Positions 8,752 through 17,536 of a stretch of DNA of 64,000 bases are shown here, in pieces. A program made the translations under genes and the position numbers. The stretch comes from Gillisella taibaishanensis. GTDB lineage: Bacteria; Pseudomonadota; Alphaproteobacteria; Rhizobiales; Rhizobiaceae. Within the stretch, counting starts at the first letter, position 1; every line of letters starts with the position of its first letter. The stretch lies in the NCBI RefSeq assembly GCF_001938985.1, contig NZ_MKIN01000022.1:1-64000 (forward strand), read 5' to 3'. The notes beneath the pieces were generated by a model, which searched no databases, had not been told where the DNA came from, and was given only the letters and a program-made list of their open reading frames with translations.

Positions 8752-9216
8752 ATGCTTCAAAAGCTCGATGAGATCGACAGGCGCATCCTGAAGGCTCTTC
8801 AAGGCGACGGCAAGATGCAGAACATCGAGCTGGCTAAGGAGGTCGGCCTGTCGCCTTCTCCTTGCCTTCGGCGGGTGAAAGTCTTGGAGGAGGCGGGGGT
8901 TATCAAGCGATACGTCGCGGTTGTTGACCAGGCGAAGGTCGGCCTTCCCCTGTCGATGTTCTCGCGGGTCTGGCTGACGGCGCAGGATGCCGAGACGATT
9001 GACCTCTTCATCGCCGCAATGCGACTTCTCCCGGAGGTGGTTGAATGCTACATCATGCTGGGGGAGAGTGACGCGCTGCTGCGCGTTGTCGTCGCCGATC
9101 TCGATGACTACCGCCGCTTCCAGTCCACGCACCTGACGCGCAAGAACGGTATTCAGTCGGTGAAGACAGACGTTCCGAGCGAGGTCATCAAGCAGACGTT
9201 TGCTCTTCCGGTTTGA
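8752..9216 (+). CDS. Lrp/AsnC family transcriptional regulator
   Basis: The product is 154 residues if started at MLQKLDEIDRRILKALQGDG; an upstream ATG at 8719 would add 11 residues that the family lacks. The N-terminal winged helix-turn-helix (about 4-60, with NIELAKEVGLSPSPCLRRVK) is followed by the alpha-beta RAM domain (about 65-145) that binds amino acids and forms octamers. Divergent placement next to a LysE exporter suggests that it senses the exported amino acid and controls that gene and itself. Confidence 0.9.
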   Translation: MLQKLDEIDRRILKALQGDGKMQNIELAKEVGLSPSPCLRRVKVLEEAGVIKRYVAVVDQAKVGLPLSMFSRVWLTAQDAETIDLFIAAMRLLPEVVECYIMLGESDALLRVVVADLDDYRRFQSTHLTRKNGIQSVKTDVPSEVIKQTFALPV

Positions 9217-9289
9217 ACGCGGGGCAAGCACCATGTGTCCGGTGTTGGCGCAAAGGTGCCGGGTCGCTTCAGCCCTAAACGGGCAATCT

Positions 9290-9757
9290 TCACCTACCGT
9301 GGTATTGCAGTTCTCTGGAAAGTATCCCCATCATCAGGCCGTCTTGCCTGACGCCATCGACGAATGCAGTTTCCCGCTCGCGTCTCTCAACGATGAAGCC
9401 GCACTTTTGGTAGGCCCTGGTAGCTCGCTCATTATAGGCTAGGACCCGTATGCCAATCCGGTGGAGGTTCAGTTGCGTGAAGGCGTGGTGCAAAAGCAGT
9501 CGGATTGCTTCGCTTCCAAATCCCATTCCAAGCTGCTGGGGGTCGTAGACCGCAATTGCCATAGACGCTCGTCGATCCTGAGCATTCACACTATGGAGTT
9601 TGATTTGACCAATGAACTGCCCAGCAACTTCAATGATCCAGACGTATGGATTAGCCGCGCAGGCACGAGCCCACACTTCTGCTGCATCCATTGTCATAGG
9701 TTTGGTTTCGGCATGGCTGACACCGAACATCCGCACAATTTCCTGGTTGTATCCCAA
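9290..9757 (-). CDS. GNAT family N-acetyltransferase, start uncertain
   Basis: The central part reads WIIEVAGQFIGQIKLHSVNA, then a strand, QLGMGFGSEAIRLLLHHAF (the acetyl-CoA loop Q/R-x-x-G-x-G/A) and NERATRAYQKCGFIVERRER, the standard GNAT motif order of the RimJ/RimL type. The annotated start is a TTG at 9757. The first beta strand of the fold (SLRLRPATADDAAARF) lies in frame just upstream, up to about 9820, with no ATG before a stop. The real start is therefore CTG, or the N-terminus has been damaged. Substrate unknown. Confidence 0.7.
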   Translation of the reverse strand: MGYNQEIVRMFGVSHAETKPMTMDAAEVWARACAANPYVWIIEVAGQFIGQIKLHSVNAQDRRASMAIAVYDPQQLGMGFGSEAIRLLLHHAFTQLNLHRIGIRVLAYNERATRAYQKCGFIVERRERETAFVDGVRQDGLMMGILSRELQYHGR

Positions 9758-9820
9758 CGAAAAGCGGGCTGCGGCATCATCAGCCGTCGCGGGCCGTAGG
9801 CGCAGGCTTTGGCAATGCAG

Positions 9821-10142
9821 GTCATTATCGCCTCAATCGGAGTGTGATGAAGGTAGTCTACGCGAAACCAGGGTTTGCACAATGATGCAGTTGGCGCTTC
9901 TGCGCTATGACAGCCGTCGGCCCATATCAGACGCTGCGCGCCTTCAAGCCGAGGTTAATCCTATAAATATCGACGGTCGCACGCCAGGATTTCGCACAAC
10001 ACGTTACCGACAAATATTCTGGACGATCAGGGTGAACTGATCTTGCTTTTCGCCTTTCCAACAAAAGTTATCACTGATATGTTCCTGATTTGTTCGGCGA
10101 CTCTCGAGGTATGCTGAATGTCTTACCAATACACGGGTACAG
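9821..10142. other. Intergenic region upstream of the helicase gene
   Basis: No gene is recognised. It should hold the promoter of the + strand helicase gene and of the minus-strand acetyltransferase. I see no clear boxes or palindromes. Confidence 0.35.
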
Positions 10143-11744
10143 ATGGCGGCTTATCTCGACAAACTGAATGATCGGCAACGTGAAGCCGTGGTGCATGGGG
10201 TCGGCAATGCTGATGACGTGGTCGGCGGACCGCTGCTGATCATCGCCGGCGCAGGTTCGGGCAAGACCAATGCGCTGGCCCACAGGGTCGCGCACCTGAT
10301 CGTCAATGGTGCCGATCCGCGGCGCATCCTGCTGATGACGTTTTCGCGCCGTGCCGCCTCTGAGATGGCGCGCCGCGTGGAGCGCATCTGTCGGCAGGTG
10401 CTGGGCGACAATGCAGGCGTCATAACGGACGCGCTCGCCTGGGCAGGCACGTTTCATGGTATCGGCGCGCGGTTGTTGCGGATGTATGCCGAGCAGATTG
10501 GGCTGAATATCGACTTCACCATTCACGATCGCGAAGACAGCGCCGACCTGATGAACCTCGTCCGGCATGAACTGGGCTTCTCCAAGACCGAGAGCCGTTT
10601 CCCTACCAAGGGAACCTGCCTTGCGATCTACTCACGCGTAGTCAACGCCGAGACCTCCATCAAGGAGGTGCTCAAGTCGGCCTACCCCTGGGCGATCAAT
10701 TGGGAAGAGCAGTTGAAGCAGCTCTTTGCCGGTTACGTCGATGCCAAGCAGGCACAGAACGTCCTCGATTACGATGATCTCCTGCTCTACTGGGCACAGA
10801 TGGTCTCGGATGCCGAGCTTGCCGCTGATATCGGCGGGCGGTTTGATCATGTCCTTGTCGATGAATATCAGGATACCAATCGTCTGCAGGCCTCGATCCT
10901 GATGGCTCTCAAGCCCGGCGGGCGTGGGCTGACCGTCGTTGGCGACGATGCCCAGTCGATCTATTCCTTCCGGGCGGCGACGGTTCGCAACATTCTCGAC
11001 TTTCCCAAGAAATTTTCGCCGAGGCCCGCAGACGTCATCACGCTCGATCGCAACTACCGTTCGACGCACCCGATCCTTGCGGCTGCCAATGGTGTCATCG
11101 ATCTGGCGCGTGAGCGGTTCACCAAGAACCTCTGGACCGACCGCCAGTCCGAGCAACGCCCCTGGCTGGTCACGGTCAAGGATGAGACGGACCAGGCCAA
11201 TTACATCGTCGAGCAGGTTCTCGCCGCTCGGGAGGTCGGCGTCGCATTGAAGCAGCAGGCTGTGCTGTTCCGCACCTCCAGCCATAGCGGCGCGCTGGAA
11301 GTGGAGCTGACACGGCGCAACATCCCCTTCGTCAAGTTCGGCGGTTTGAAGTTCCTCGACAGCGCGCATGTGAAGGACCTGCTAGCGACACTGCGCTTTG
11401 CCCAGAACCCGCGGGACCGCGTGGCCGGCTTCCGGCTTCTGCAGATGCTGCCGGGTATCGGACCACATAGATCGGCGAAGATTCTCGACGCGATCACCAC
11501 CGATCCGGAGCCCCTGCAGGCGCTCGCGGAAATCCCGCCACCGCCGAAGACCGGCGATGACTGGCCAGCCTTTGTGACTTTGCTGTCAGGTCTACGCAAA
11601 GCGGAAGGCGGCTGGCTGAGCGCCGAATGGGAAGCGGTGAAACACCTTCAGCGCCCGCTCCCTGACGATAGTCTGGTCCTGGTCGATCCGCCCGCCAAGA
11701 CCGTCCCTGGCCTCAGATCTGAGGCATGTCATGCCGACGACTGA
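10143..11744 (+). CDS. UvrD/Rep-family DNA helicase, C-terminally short
   Basis: The product is a 533-residue superfamily-1 helicase. Visible motifs are the Q motif (LNDRQREAV), Walker A AGAGSGKT (about 36-43), motif Ia [10 protein letters not shown], motif [12 protein letters not shown], motif [14 protein letters not shown] and motif IV DRNYRST. The C-terminus ends abruptly ([19 protein letters not shown]), before the expected motifs V and VI of the second RecA-like domain. Related proteins run to about 680 residues. The truncation falls exactly where the broken dinB gene begins, so a deletion may have joined the two. If so, the protein would probably lack unwinding activity. Confidence 0.8.
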   Translation: MAAYLDKLNDRQREAVVHGVGNADDVVGGPLLIIAGAGSGKTNALAHRVAHLIVNGADPRRILLMTFSRRAASEMARRVERICRQVLGDNAGVITDALAWAGTFHGIGARLLRMYAEQIGLNIDFTIHDREDSADLMNLVRHELGFSKTESRFPTKGTCLAIYSRVVNAETSIKEVLKSAYPWAINWEEQLKQLFAGYVDAKQAQNVLDYDDLLLYWAQMVSDAELAADIGGRFDHVLVDEYQDTNRLQASILMALKPGGRGLTVVGDDAQSIYSFRAATVRNILDFPKKFSPRPADVITLDRNYRSTHPILAAANGVIDLARERFTKNLWTDRQSEQRPWLVTVKDETDQANYIVEQVLAAREVGVALKQQAVLFRTSSHSGALEVELTRRNIPFVKFGGLKFLDSAHVKDLLATLRFAQNPRDRVAGFRLLQMLPGIGPHRSAKILDAITTDPEPLQALAEIPPPPKTGDDWPAFVTLLSGLRKAEGGWLSAEWEAVKHLQRPLPDDSLVLVDPPAKTVPGLRSEACHADD

Positions 11745-12861
11745 AGCAGCCACGGTGACAACGAATGACATCCTAGAAGGCTTGTCACCCCCTCGCCTGC
11801 GCAAGATCATCCATGTCGACATGGACGCCTTTTATGCTTCGGTCGAACAGCGCGGCAATCCCGATCTGCGCGGCCAGCCGGTGGCGGTCGGCGGATCGGA
11901 AGCACGTGGTGTCGTGGCGGCGGCGAGCTACGAAGCGCGGCCTTCGGTGTGCGCTCGGCCCTGCCCTCTGTGACCGCCAGACGCCGCTGCCCAGAGCTCA
12001 TCTTCGTCAAGCCGCGCTTCGATGTCTACCGCGCCGTCTCCGCCCAGATCCGCGAGATCTTTGCAGAATATACCGACCTTATCGAGCCCCTGTCGCTGGA
12101 CGAAGCCTATCTCCACGTCATCGACAACAAGCACGGCATCGCCATAGCCACCGAGATCGCGACACGGATCCGCGCCCGCATCAAGGAAGTCACCGATCTC
12201 AATGCCTCGGCCGGTATCTCGTACTGCAAGTTCCTGGCGAAGATGGCGAGCGACCTCAACAAGCTGAATGGCCAGGCGGTCATCACACCAAAGGCCGGAC
12301 CGGGTTTCGTGGCATCGCTTCCAGTCAAGAAGTTTTATGGCATTGGCCCTGCGACGGCCGCCAAGATGGAGCGGCTTGGAATCGTCACGGGCGCCGATCT
12401 CAGCGCAAAGCCGCTGGAATTTCTGACCGCAAACTTCGGCAAGTCCGGCACATGGTATTACCGCATCTCGCGCGGCATCGATGAGAGACCCGTGCAGCCT
12501 GACCGACCCCGCAAGTCGATCGGGGCAGAAGATACCTTCAGGGTTGATCTCTTCGACTTCGCGGCCGCGAAGGCGGAACTGGCACCACTGACGGAGAAGG
12601 TGTGGCGGCATTGCGAGGCAAAGGGAATGGGTGACCGTACAGTTACCTTGAAGGTCACGTTTGCAGACTTCCAGCAGATAACCGCAGCCGCTCACTTTTC
12701 CAGGAGCGATCGCCTCACAAGATGAACTGCTCGATAACGTAGCCGACCTGCTGGAGGATGTGTTTCCTGTTGTCGAAGGGAAGTCGACTGCTGGGAGTGA
12801 CGATGTCCTCACTGAAAGCGAAGGGTCTGCGTCGACAGACGGGCAGTTGGCGCTTTTCTGA
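11731..12861 (+). pseudogene. dinB: DNA polymerase IV (DinB), multiple frameshifts
   Basis: The Y-family polymerase is recognisable throughout: [20 protein letters not shown] (catalytic acidic residue and steric gate) and [18 protein letters not shown] in one frame, then [12 protein letters not shown] ... LSLDEAYLHVID (catalytic DE), SYCKFLAKMASDLNKLNG and VKKFYGIGPATAAKMERLGI in the next frame. The frame changes near 11940. Near 12705 and again near 12770 it changes once more, with the last segments reading DELLDNVADLLEDVFP and RLLGVTMSSL in different frames before a QLALF end at 12859. At least three indels make a working enzyme unlikely. It overlaps the end of the short helicase gene. Confidence 0.85.
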
Positions 12862-12906
12862 AAATGGCGATCCTACCGCAGACCAGCTAAAGAGGCCTTG
12901 CCTCTA

Positions 12907-13119
12907 TCAGAAAGAATCCCCGTCTTCCAACTGCCCAGGAGAAGTCGCCCATTCCCCGACCGACCGCTTCTCACCCAGTACAAATTCGATGGTGAACCGT
13001 CCGTTAGGAGCCTTAACGACAACGGGCGCCTGAATGGCGGCGTCAAGAACCCGAGCGGGATCGGCTTCGAATTCTTCCCGAGTGCAGAAATCCTTGATCG
13101 GAGCTTGTTCGTGCTTCAT
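12907..13119 (-). CDS. Small antitoxin-like protein divergent from PIN toxin
   Basis: A 70-residue protein starting at ATG 13119 (an in-frame TTG lies 6 bases upstream). The pattern REEFEADPARVLDAAIQAPV followed by VVKAPNGRFTIEFVL resembles the N-terminal fold of Phd/YefM-type antitoxins (helix, 'P..vl..a...pVvi...grp...l'). Phd family proteins bind DNA as dimers and neutralise a toxin with their tail. It is transcribed away from a PIN-domain gene, which is an unusual orientation for a toxin-antitoxin pair. The family call is tentative. Confidence 0.5.
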   Translation of the reverse strand: MKHEQAPIKDFCTREEFEADPARVLDAAIQAPVVVKAPNGRFTIEFVLGEKRSVGEWATSPGQLEDGDSF

Positions 13120-13221
13120 CGACAACCAAAATTCCGTAGGCGCCCAAGTTAGTTTTTGACGCCGACATCAATCTACTGTTTTCTTCGATTCAGAGCAATT
13201 CTTGGTTTTTCGAGCGGAACG

Positions 13222-13794
13222 ATGTTCAATGGCGATCAAAGCCCCTTGGACCGGGCCAGGCCGTTGTTGCTGCTGGACACCAACATTCTGAGCGCACGAG
13301 CCAGAGTGAGGCCGCCGGTCGGCCTAACGGAGTGGCTGAAGGAAGCATCAGACACTGTCGACTTTTGCGTCTGCTTCCCAGTTCTGGTCGAAATCAAGCG
13401 CGGCGCACTACTCGCTCTTGACCCCAGCCAAGCGAAGAGAATACGAGACGCGATCGACGCTATTATAAGAACCGACTTTATTTTCCTCGGCGCCGGGGAG
13501 GAGACGGCAGAAATCTATGCACGAATGCTCTCAACAAAAGCGTTGAAAAACATCTGGTACGTCAAGCCGTACTCGAAACACAACAGGATCAGCCAGGACC
13601 TTCTGATCGCGGCCATAGCCATCTCGCACGGCATACCCATCGTCACGTGCGATTGCGACTACCAGCTCATAGACAGCTTCTTCAAGCTTCCGGGCGTCTA
13701 CGACCCAATCACCTCTAAATGGACAATTGAACCCGCCGTTCCCATTGACCTGCCAACATTACCGCAGGCACGCGGAGCTTTAGGCGCTTCCTGA
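13222..13794 (+). CDS. PIN-domain protein, VapC-like toxin
   Basis: The product is 190 residues, started at the ATG preceded by GAGCGGAA. The PIN fold is shown by LLLLDTNILSARARV (D19), an acidic residue in CFPVLVEIKRG (E57), ISQDLLIAAIAISHGIPIVT (D126) and CDCDYQ (D144/D146), which together can bind the metal ions used for RNA cutting. VapC toxins are about 130-150 residues, so this one carries a C-terminal extension of about 35 residues. A small Phd-like gene lies divergent, 100 bases upstream, rather than in the same operon. It may be a toxin with a displaced antitoxin or a stand-alone PIN nuclease. Confidence 0.75.
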   Translation: MFNGDQSPLDRARPLLLLDTNILSARARVRPPVGLTEWLKEASDTVDFCVCFPVLVEIKRGALLALDPSQAKRIRDAIDAIIRTDFIFLGAGEETAEIYARMLSTKALKNIWYVKPYSKHNRISQDLLIAAIAISHGIPIVTCDCDYQLIDSFFKLPGVYDPITSKWTIEPAVPIDLPTLPQARGALGAS

Positions 13795-13801
13795 ACATCG
13801 C

Positions 13802-13817
13802 CCGGCCAGATGGCCGG
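13802..13817 (+). terminator. Hairpin after PIN gene
   Basis: CCGGCCA-GA-TGGCCGG is a perfect 7-base stem 8 bases after the PIN stop codon. No T-run follows, so it could be a weak or factor-assisted terminator. A second hairpin (CCCCGA...TCGGGG) follows at about 13834-13855. Confidence 0.45.
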
Positions 13818-14028
13818 CTGAAAGATGACGCACCCCGACTATCTCTTCTCGGGGATGAGCCTTTCGACGCCACCGTAAAATGTCATTGCTCGAACGGAAA
13901 AACCCGTTGTCGAATCGGATATGCCCAAATCAAATCCAGCGAAATGACCAGATCAGTCAGCACAGGGACAAACCAGATCGGCGAAATCAGTCGCACCCAC
14001 AATAATTTCAAGACGTTAACCCATGTAT

Positions 14029-14073
14029 TGGCGACCCCTGCAGGAATCGAACCTGCGACAACCTGCTTAGAAG
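14029..14073 (-). other. Phage attachment core: 3' part of tRNA-Arg(TCT)
   Basis: On the minus strand the sequence reads anticodon loop CTTCTAA, stem strand GCAGG, variable loop, TpsiC arm GCAGG-TTCGATT-CCTGC, acceptor strand AGGGGTC, discriminator G and CCA. This is the last 45 bases of a tRNA-Arg with anticodon TCT. The sequence before the anticodon loop is AT-rich and cannot pair with GCAGG, so the 5' half is missing. Phages that integrate at the anticodon loop leave exactly such a copy at one end. The intact tRNA should lie at the other end of the prophage. Confidence 0.85.
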
Positions 14074-14286
14074 TCTCATTTTAATTTAATAAAAACAATG
14101 GCGAGTTTCCAAACCTTTATGGATGGCCACTTATCAATTTCAATGAGTTACGGACCGTTTTCAAACCAACAGACCGCCCTTCGAGGCCATCCGGGCCGGC
14201 CATCTTTCAACGGTAACTTGATTTTAATGAACGGCAATCACGTTAAGAGAGTAAGAAGCATATATTCCCGCAACAGGAGATTTGAC

Positions 14287-14730
14287 ATGGCCACAACTAA
14301 TCAATTCTTAGGAACGAATTGGACTACCGGGGCAGCCCTGGAAGCATCATGGCAGTGGAGATCCGGTGGCACCATGTCCCCCTGCGGTACGATCACGGTC
14401 AATTCGATATCTGACTTCGAAGTAGATCTCAGCGTCAACGTCACTATCCTGTCCGGCACATTCGACAACCGCGTTATAATCAAGCTGCTTGACCAGCTCC
14501 CAGAGGCAACAACAGGACCAGCCCAGGTCGCAATAGGATCGCAAAATAGCAATGTTAATTATTTCGAGGGTCCCGCACATAACCCAGGAGATTTTCATGG
14601 CGGTAATGCCATCAAAATGAATGGCATAGAATACAATCACGTCGACATTAACATACAAATTTGGCCAGTCGGCGAGAAAACTTTGCTTTATATCGATTCG
14701 TCGTATCTCTCTTTTTGGCTTGCAGCCTGA
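14287..14730 (+). CDS. Hypothetical prophage-end protein
   Basis: The product is 147 residues, started at the ATG with AGGAG nearby; a longer frame upstream has no such site. The sequence is rich in alternating hydrophobic and polar residues (FEVDLSVNVTILSG, NHVDINIQIWPVGEK, LLYIDSSYLSFWLAA) and looks all-beta, without a signal peptide or membrane segment. I recognise no family. It is the first gene inside the prophage and is followed by a hairpin, so it is probably a single-gene accessory unit expressed in the lysogen. Confidence 0.6.
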   Translation: MATTNQFLGTNWTTGAALEASWQWRSGGTMSPCGTITVNSISDFEVDLSVNVTILSGTFDNRVIIKLLDQLPEATTGPAQVAIGSQNSNVNYFEGPAHNPGDFHGGNAIKMNGIEYNHVDINIQIWPVGEKTLLYIDSSYLSFWLAA

Positions 14731-14734
14731 ATTT

Positions 14735-14769
14735 ATTGGCGCATCACTCGATAACCAGGGCGCGCCAAT
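14735..14769 (+). terminator. Hairpin downstream of the first prophage gene
   Basis: ATTGGCGC and GCGCCAAT form an 8-base perfect stem with a 19-base loop, starting 5 bases after the stop codon. No T-run follows, so termination strength is uncertain. Confidence 0.45.
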
Positions 14770-15147
14770 TAGCTGCCACAGCCTACCTATGAGCGGCAGC
14801 CCAGAACCTTTTTGTATTCAACATCAGTAACACGTAGATTTTTCGGCACGAGAAAATCTCGCGCACTCAAGGCGGCTTTGAAGTGAAGGCGATTAAGATC
14901 TTCCTGCTGAAATGATAGGGCTAGATCCTACGGTGCTGAACTGTGCCCGCTGAAGGCCGAAGCCGGTCGGCTGGTACAACCCCTAGTCCGCCAAAGCTAG
15001 CAGACGCTCAAGGATGAAAATAGCGAGTAAGATAACCACAGTGATTGCGTGGACGCATCAGCTGCTCTTGCCTTTCTCCAACCATTGAGCGAATTTCTCA
15101 TACCGTGCAGTTTATAGGAAAATGCATAGGCAACCTCGGGGGGTGGG
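14770..15147. other. Non-coding stretch in prophage left arm
   Basis: Stop codons are frequent in all frames and no gene is seen. It presumably contains the promoter for the small gene at 15148, which has a strong GGGGGGTGGG ribosome site. Confidence 0.4.
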
Positions 15148-15369
15148 ATGAAAGAAGCGATGAAGGTCTATCGAGCAAAGCTGCTCGATGATCGATTTAA
15201 ACACCAAGAGATTGTATCTTCTATGCAATCAGGAAGACTACAATCATTTGAACTAGACTCAGCAGGCAACAGGACAGAATGCACTAGCGAACGTATAAGA
15301 GACCACGAGAGCCTAATCCAAACTTTAAACGAGGTTATCGCGGCGATTGACCGTGGAGACTTCGGGTAA
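15148..15369 (+). CDS. Small hypothetical protein
   Basis: The product has 73 residues, with a G-rich ribosome site directly upstream. It is charged and probably helical (AKLLDDRFKHQEIVSSMQSG; LIQTLNEVIAAIDRGDFG) and could form a coiled coil. No family is recognised. It sits in the accessory left arm of the prophage, 70 bases before a DUF2158 gene in the same direction. Confidence 0.5.
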   Translation: MKEAMKVYRAKLLDDRFKHQEIVSSMQSGRLQSFELDSAGNRTECTSERIRDHESLIQTLNEVIAAIDRGDFG

Positions 15370-15440
15370 TTTGCTCTTACCTTCGATTTCATGCCCAGTA
15401 TTTACATTCGTAACGTAAACCATCTACGAAAGGGATGAGT

Positions 15441-15611
15441 ATGGAATTCCAAATTGGTGATGTTGTGCAGCTAAAGTCAGGCGGCCCTTTGATGACAATA
15501 GCTTCTCAAGAAAGCGGCGGCGCTTGGAATTGTGTATGGTTTAACGAAAAAGATGGGGCTCACGAGCCGAAGATTTATATCTTCAAATCCCAAGTACTAA
15601 AAAAGAAGTAG
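15441..15611 (+). CDS. DUF2158/YodC-family small protein
   Basis: The product has 56 residues, too short for most gene finders. It starts at the second of two ATGs, with AAAGGG 6 bases upstream. The sequence FQIGDVVQLKSGGPLMTIAS and then GGAWNCVWFN fits the DUF2158 (YodC) pattern of 'GDvVqLKSGGP.MTV' followed by a C-x-W-F strand. The function of the family is unknown. A strong hairpin follows the stop codon. Confidence 0.8.
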   Translation: MEFQIGDVVQLKSGGPLMTIASQESGGAWNCVWFNEKDGAHEPKIYIFKSQVLKKK

Positions 15612-15620
15612 AGACCTATG

Positions 15621-15656
15621 TACATCCCGCCGTGTGAGAAAAATCTGCGGGATGTA
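15621..15656 (+). terminator. Hairpin downstream of DUF2158 gene
   Basis: TACATCCCGC and GCGGGATGTA are perfect 10-base arms around a 16-base loop, 9 bases after the stop codon, with a TTTACTT tail. A second G/C-rich hairpin (GGGTCCCTCCGGGCCC, 15679-15694) followed by ACCATTTTTC could also terminate transcription. Confidence 0.65.
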
Positions 15657-15850
15657 TTTACTTCAGCTGTCGATTTGCGGGTCCCTCCGGGCCCACCATT
15701 TTTCTTAGTTTTCAAAGGTGTTTAGCGGTGATGTGGCTAACCTTTGTTCTCGTAATATTCCGATTTCTGGCGAACCTTAAACGATTGCCGCTTTGCCGCC
15801 GTTCATGAAACCACTAATGTGCGCGGATCGTCAGACGGGAATCGACAGCG

Positions 15851-16639
15851 TTGAAGATCAAACACTACATCGTCACTTACAAAAACAATCCGAAGCTCGA
15901 GACGTGCGTTGAAAGCATCTTGAACACACCAACGGAGCATGACCGATCCATCTATGTGATCGCCAATCACTCGCTCGATTGCTTGCCTGATCGCTATCCA
16001 GTCAAAATGCTGCGGAACGAGCTAAGGCCTGACTTTTCGACCGGCCACCTCGCCAGAAACTGGAACCAAGCTTTGATCAACGGCTTCGTCGATCTGAAAT
16101 CACCGGATGCAGACCTCCTAATCCTTTCCCAGAACGACTGCGAATTCGAGACCGGCTACCTCGATGAATGCATCCGCCTCCACCAGACTTACGACCTGGT
16201 AACGTACGGAGAGGGCGATAACTGCATCAGCTATGCGCCCCGGGCTGTTGCCCGGGTTGGTCTGTGGGATGAGCGCTTCTGCAATATCGGCTACCAGGAA
16301 GCAGACTATCTCTTACGCGCCGCGATTTACCTGAGGGACAAGGCATCAATCAACGACGGCGCCAATCATAAGCGGCAGCACAACCCGATCGATACAGTCG
16401 AGAAAGTGACGAAGCGGCTACCGACCGGCTACGATCGCAAGGAAGAATCGCACATGGCATCGATGAGATATCATCGCCATACCCATGATCTCTTCCTCGC
16501 CAAATGGAAGCGGCCTCCGGGCGATTGGGCTGATGACTACCTATCAACCCAGCAGCATTTGCTTAATCACATCTACTACCCCTATTTCGAGGCGGATGTC
16601 GAAACCCTGGCTGAGCAAAATTACTTGGCTTTTCTGTAG
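15851..16639 (+). CDS. Glycosyltransferase-like protein (GT2 type)
   Basis: A 262-residue protein starting at TTG. The N-terminus (MKIKHYIVTYKNNPKLETCV) and the acidic motif LLILSQNDCEFETGYLDECI resemble GT-A fold family 2 transferases, where an aspartate pair near residue 95 binds the nucleotide-sugar metal. There is no membrane segment. In a prophage left arm such genes usually modify host surface polysaccharide and block superinfection. The acceptor is unknown. It may act with the CatB-like acetyltransferase at 17537. Confidence 0.6.
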   Translation: MKIKHYIVTYKNNPKLETCVESILNTPTEHDRSIYVIANHSLDCLPDRYPVKMLRNELRPDFSTGHLARNWNQALINGFVDLKSPDADLLILSQNDCEFETGYLDECIRLHQTYDLVTYGEGDNCISYAPRAVARVGLWDERFCNIGYQEADYLLRAAIYLRDKASINDGANHKRQHNPIDTVEKVTKRLPTGYDRKEESHMASMRYHRHTHDLFLAKWKRPPGDWADDYLSTQQHLLNHIYYPYFEADVETLAEQNYLAFL

Positions 16640-16665
16640 GATCGCACAGCGGGTGAATTAATCAT

Positions 16666-17421
16666 TTACTTCCCCGCCGTCGCTACAGATATAATCGCAG
16701 TAATATAATCTTCAATCTGACGAACACACTGCATTAGAGCATTTACAGCTCCTTGATCAAGTTTAGATTCTAGTATATTCCCGTCTCTTGAGTATGTAAT
16801 GCTATCTTCAGTCATCATTCTGCTAATGGAAACCTTACCTCCATCACTTTTAATTGTACCGGTTATTTCAAACGGCCCCTTCATAGCATTGCCCTTCCGG
16901 CGGTTCGGACGGGTATAGTTTTCAGCTTCATGTGCTACAGTGTTTCTCGCATTTTTTTGCGCCGGGAACGCGATAACGAACGTCTTATTCCAAGCTTTGG
17001 GAGCCGTTATTTGACTTAGTGGCAAATGCGTAGATTCTTTCAGCTGTACATTGAACGCTGTTAAGGCGTCATCAAAATGTGAAATTGTCATAACGCTGTC
17101 TCGGAAAGCGATAGCAGTCCAACGCTGAAGGAGAGTTAACCGACTGCGCGCCGCGCCTAAGGCTATGCGGTCCTCGACCCCGCCTGCGGTCGCCCCTCCC
17201 CGGACAGGTGCACTAATTGCCTCAGCAAGCTGACGGCATTGGGCAATCAGGCTTTCTTTCAATTGGAATGCAGCCTCAAAATTTTTGTAATAATCCTCAA
17301 TGTGGCGATGTAGGTCAGTTAGGTGACGCAACTCGTCATGTACGCTTTTGCCCAAGCCAGCTTGAAATACCCTTTCCATGACTCGCGCTTCGAACGGTAA
17401 AGATGAAGAAAAATCGGACAT
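16666..17421 (-). CDS. Hypothetical protein with HEPN-like RX4H motif
   Basis: The product has 251 residues, mostly helical in its first 165, with no membrane segment. Near residue 159 it reads AQKNARNTVAHEAEN. R159-N-x3-H164 matches the Rx4-6H catalytic motif of HEPN ribonucleases, including the polar residue after Arg that is common in active members. A beta-rich tail follows (FEITGTIKSDGGKVSISRMM). HEPN proteins cut RNA in many toxin-antitoxin and anti-phage systems. The flanking genes are accessory and it is transcribed alone, so a lysogen-expressed defence role is possible. This is inferred from one motif. Confidence 0.5.
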   Translation of the reverse strand: MSDFSSSLPFEARVMERVFQAGLGKSVHDELRHLTDLHRHIEDYYKNFEAAFQLKESLIAQCRQLAEAISAPVRGGATAGGVEDRIALGAARSRLTLLQRWTAIAFRDSVMTISHFDDALTAFNVQLKESTHLPLSQITAPKAWNKTFVIAFPAQKNARNTVAHEAENYTRPNRRKGNAMKGPFEITGTIKSDGGKVSISRMMTEDSITYSRDGNILESKLDQGAVNALMQCVRQIEDYITAIISVATAGK

Positions 17422-17536
17422 TCACTCTCCCTGAAGGCGACGCATCAACTAGCTAACTCTAATACAAAAAACGTCGATAAGAAAAGTCTTAAACAACACG
17501 GTTTAAGCACCCATGGGATAGCGGCCTTGTGATCTT

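Noticed and set aside
8656-9234. 193-residue upstream extension of the LysE frame
   Set aside because: It runs antisense through the lrp gene; LysE family members begin at the ATG at 8655.
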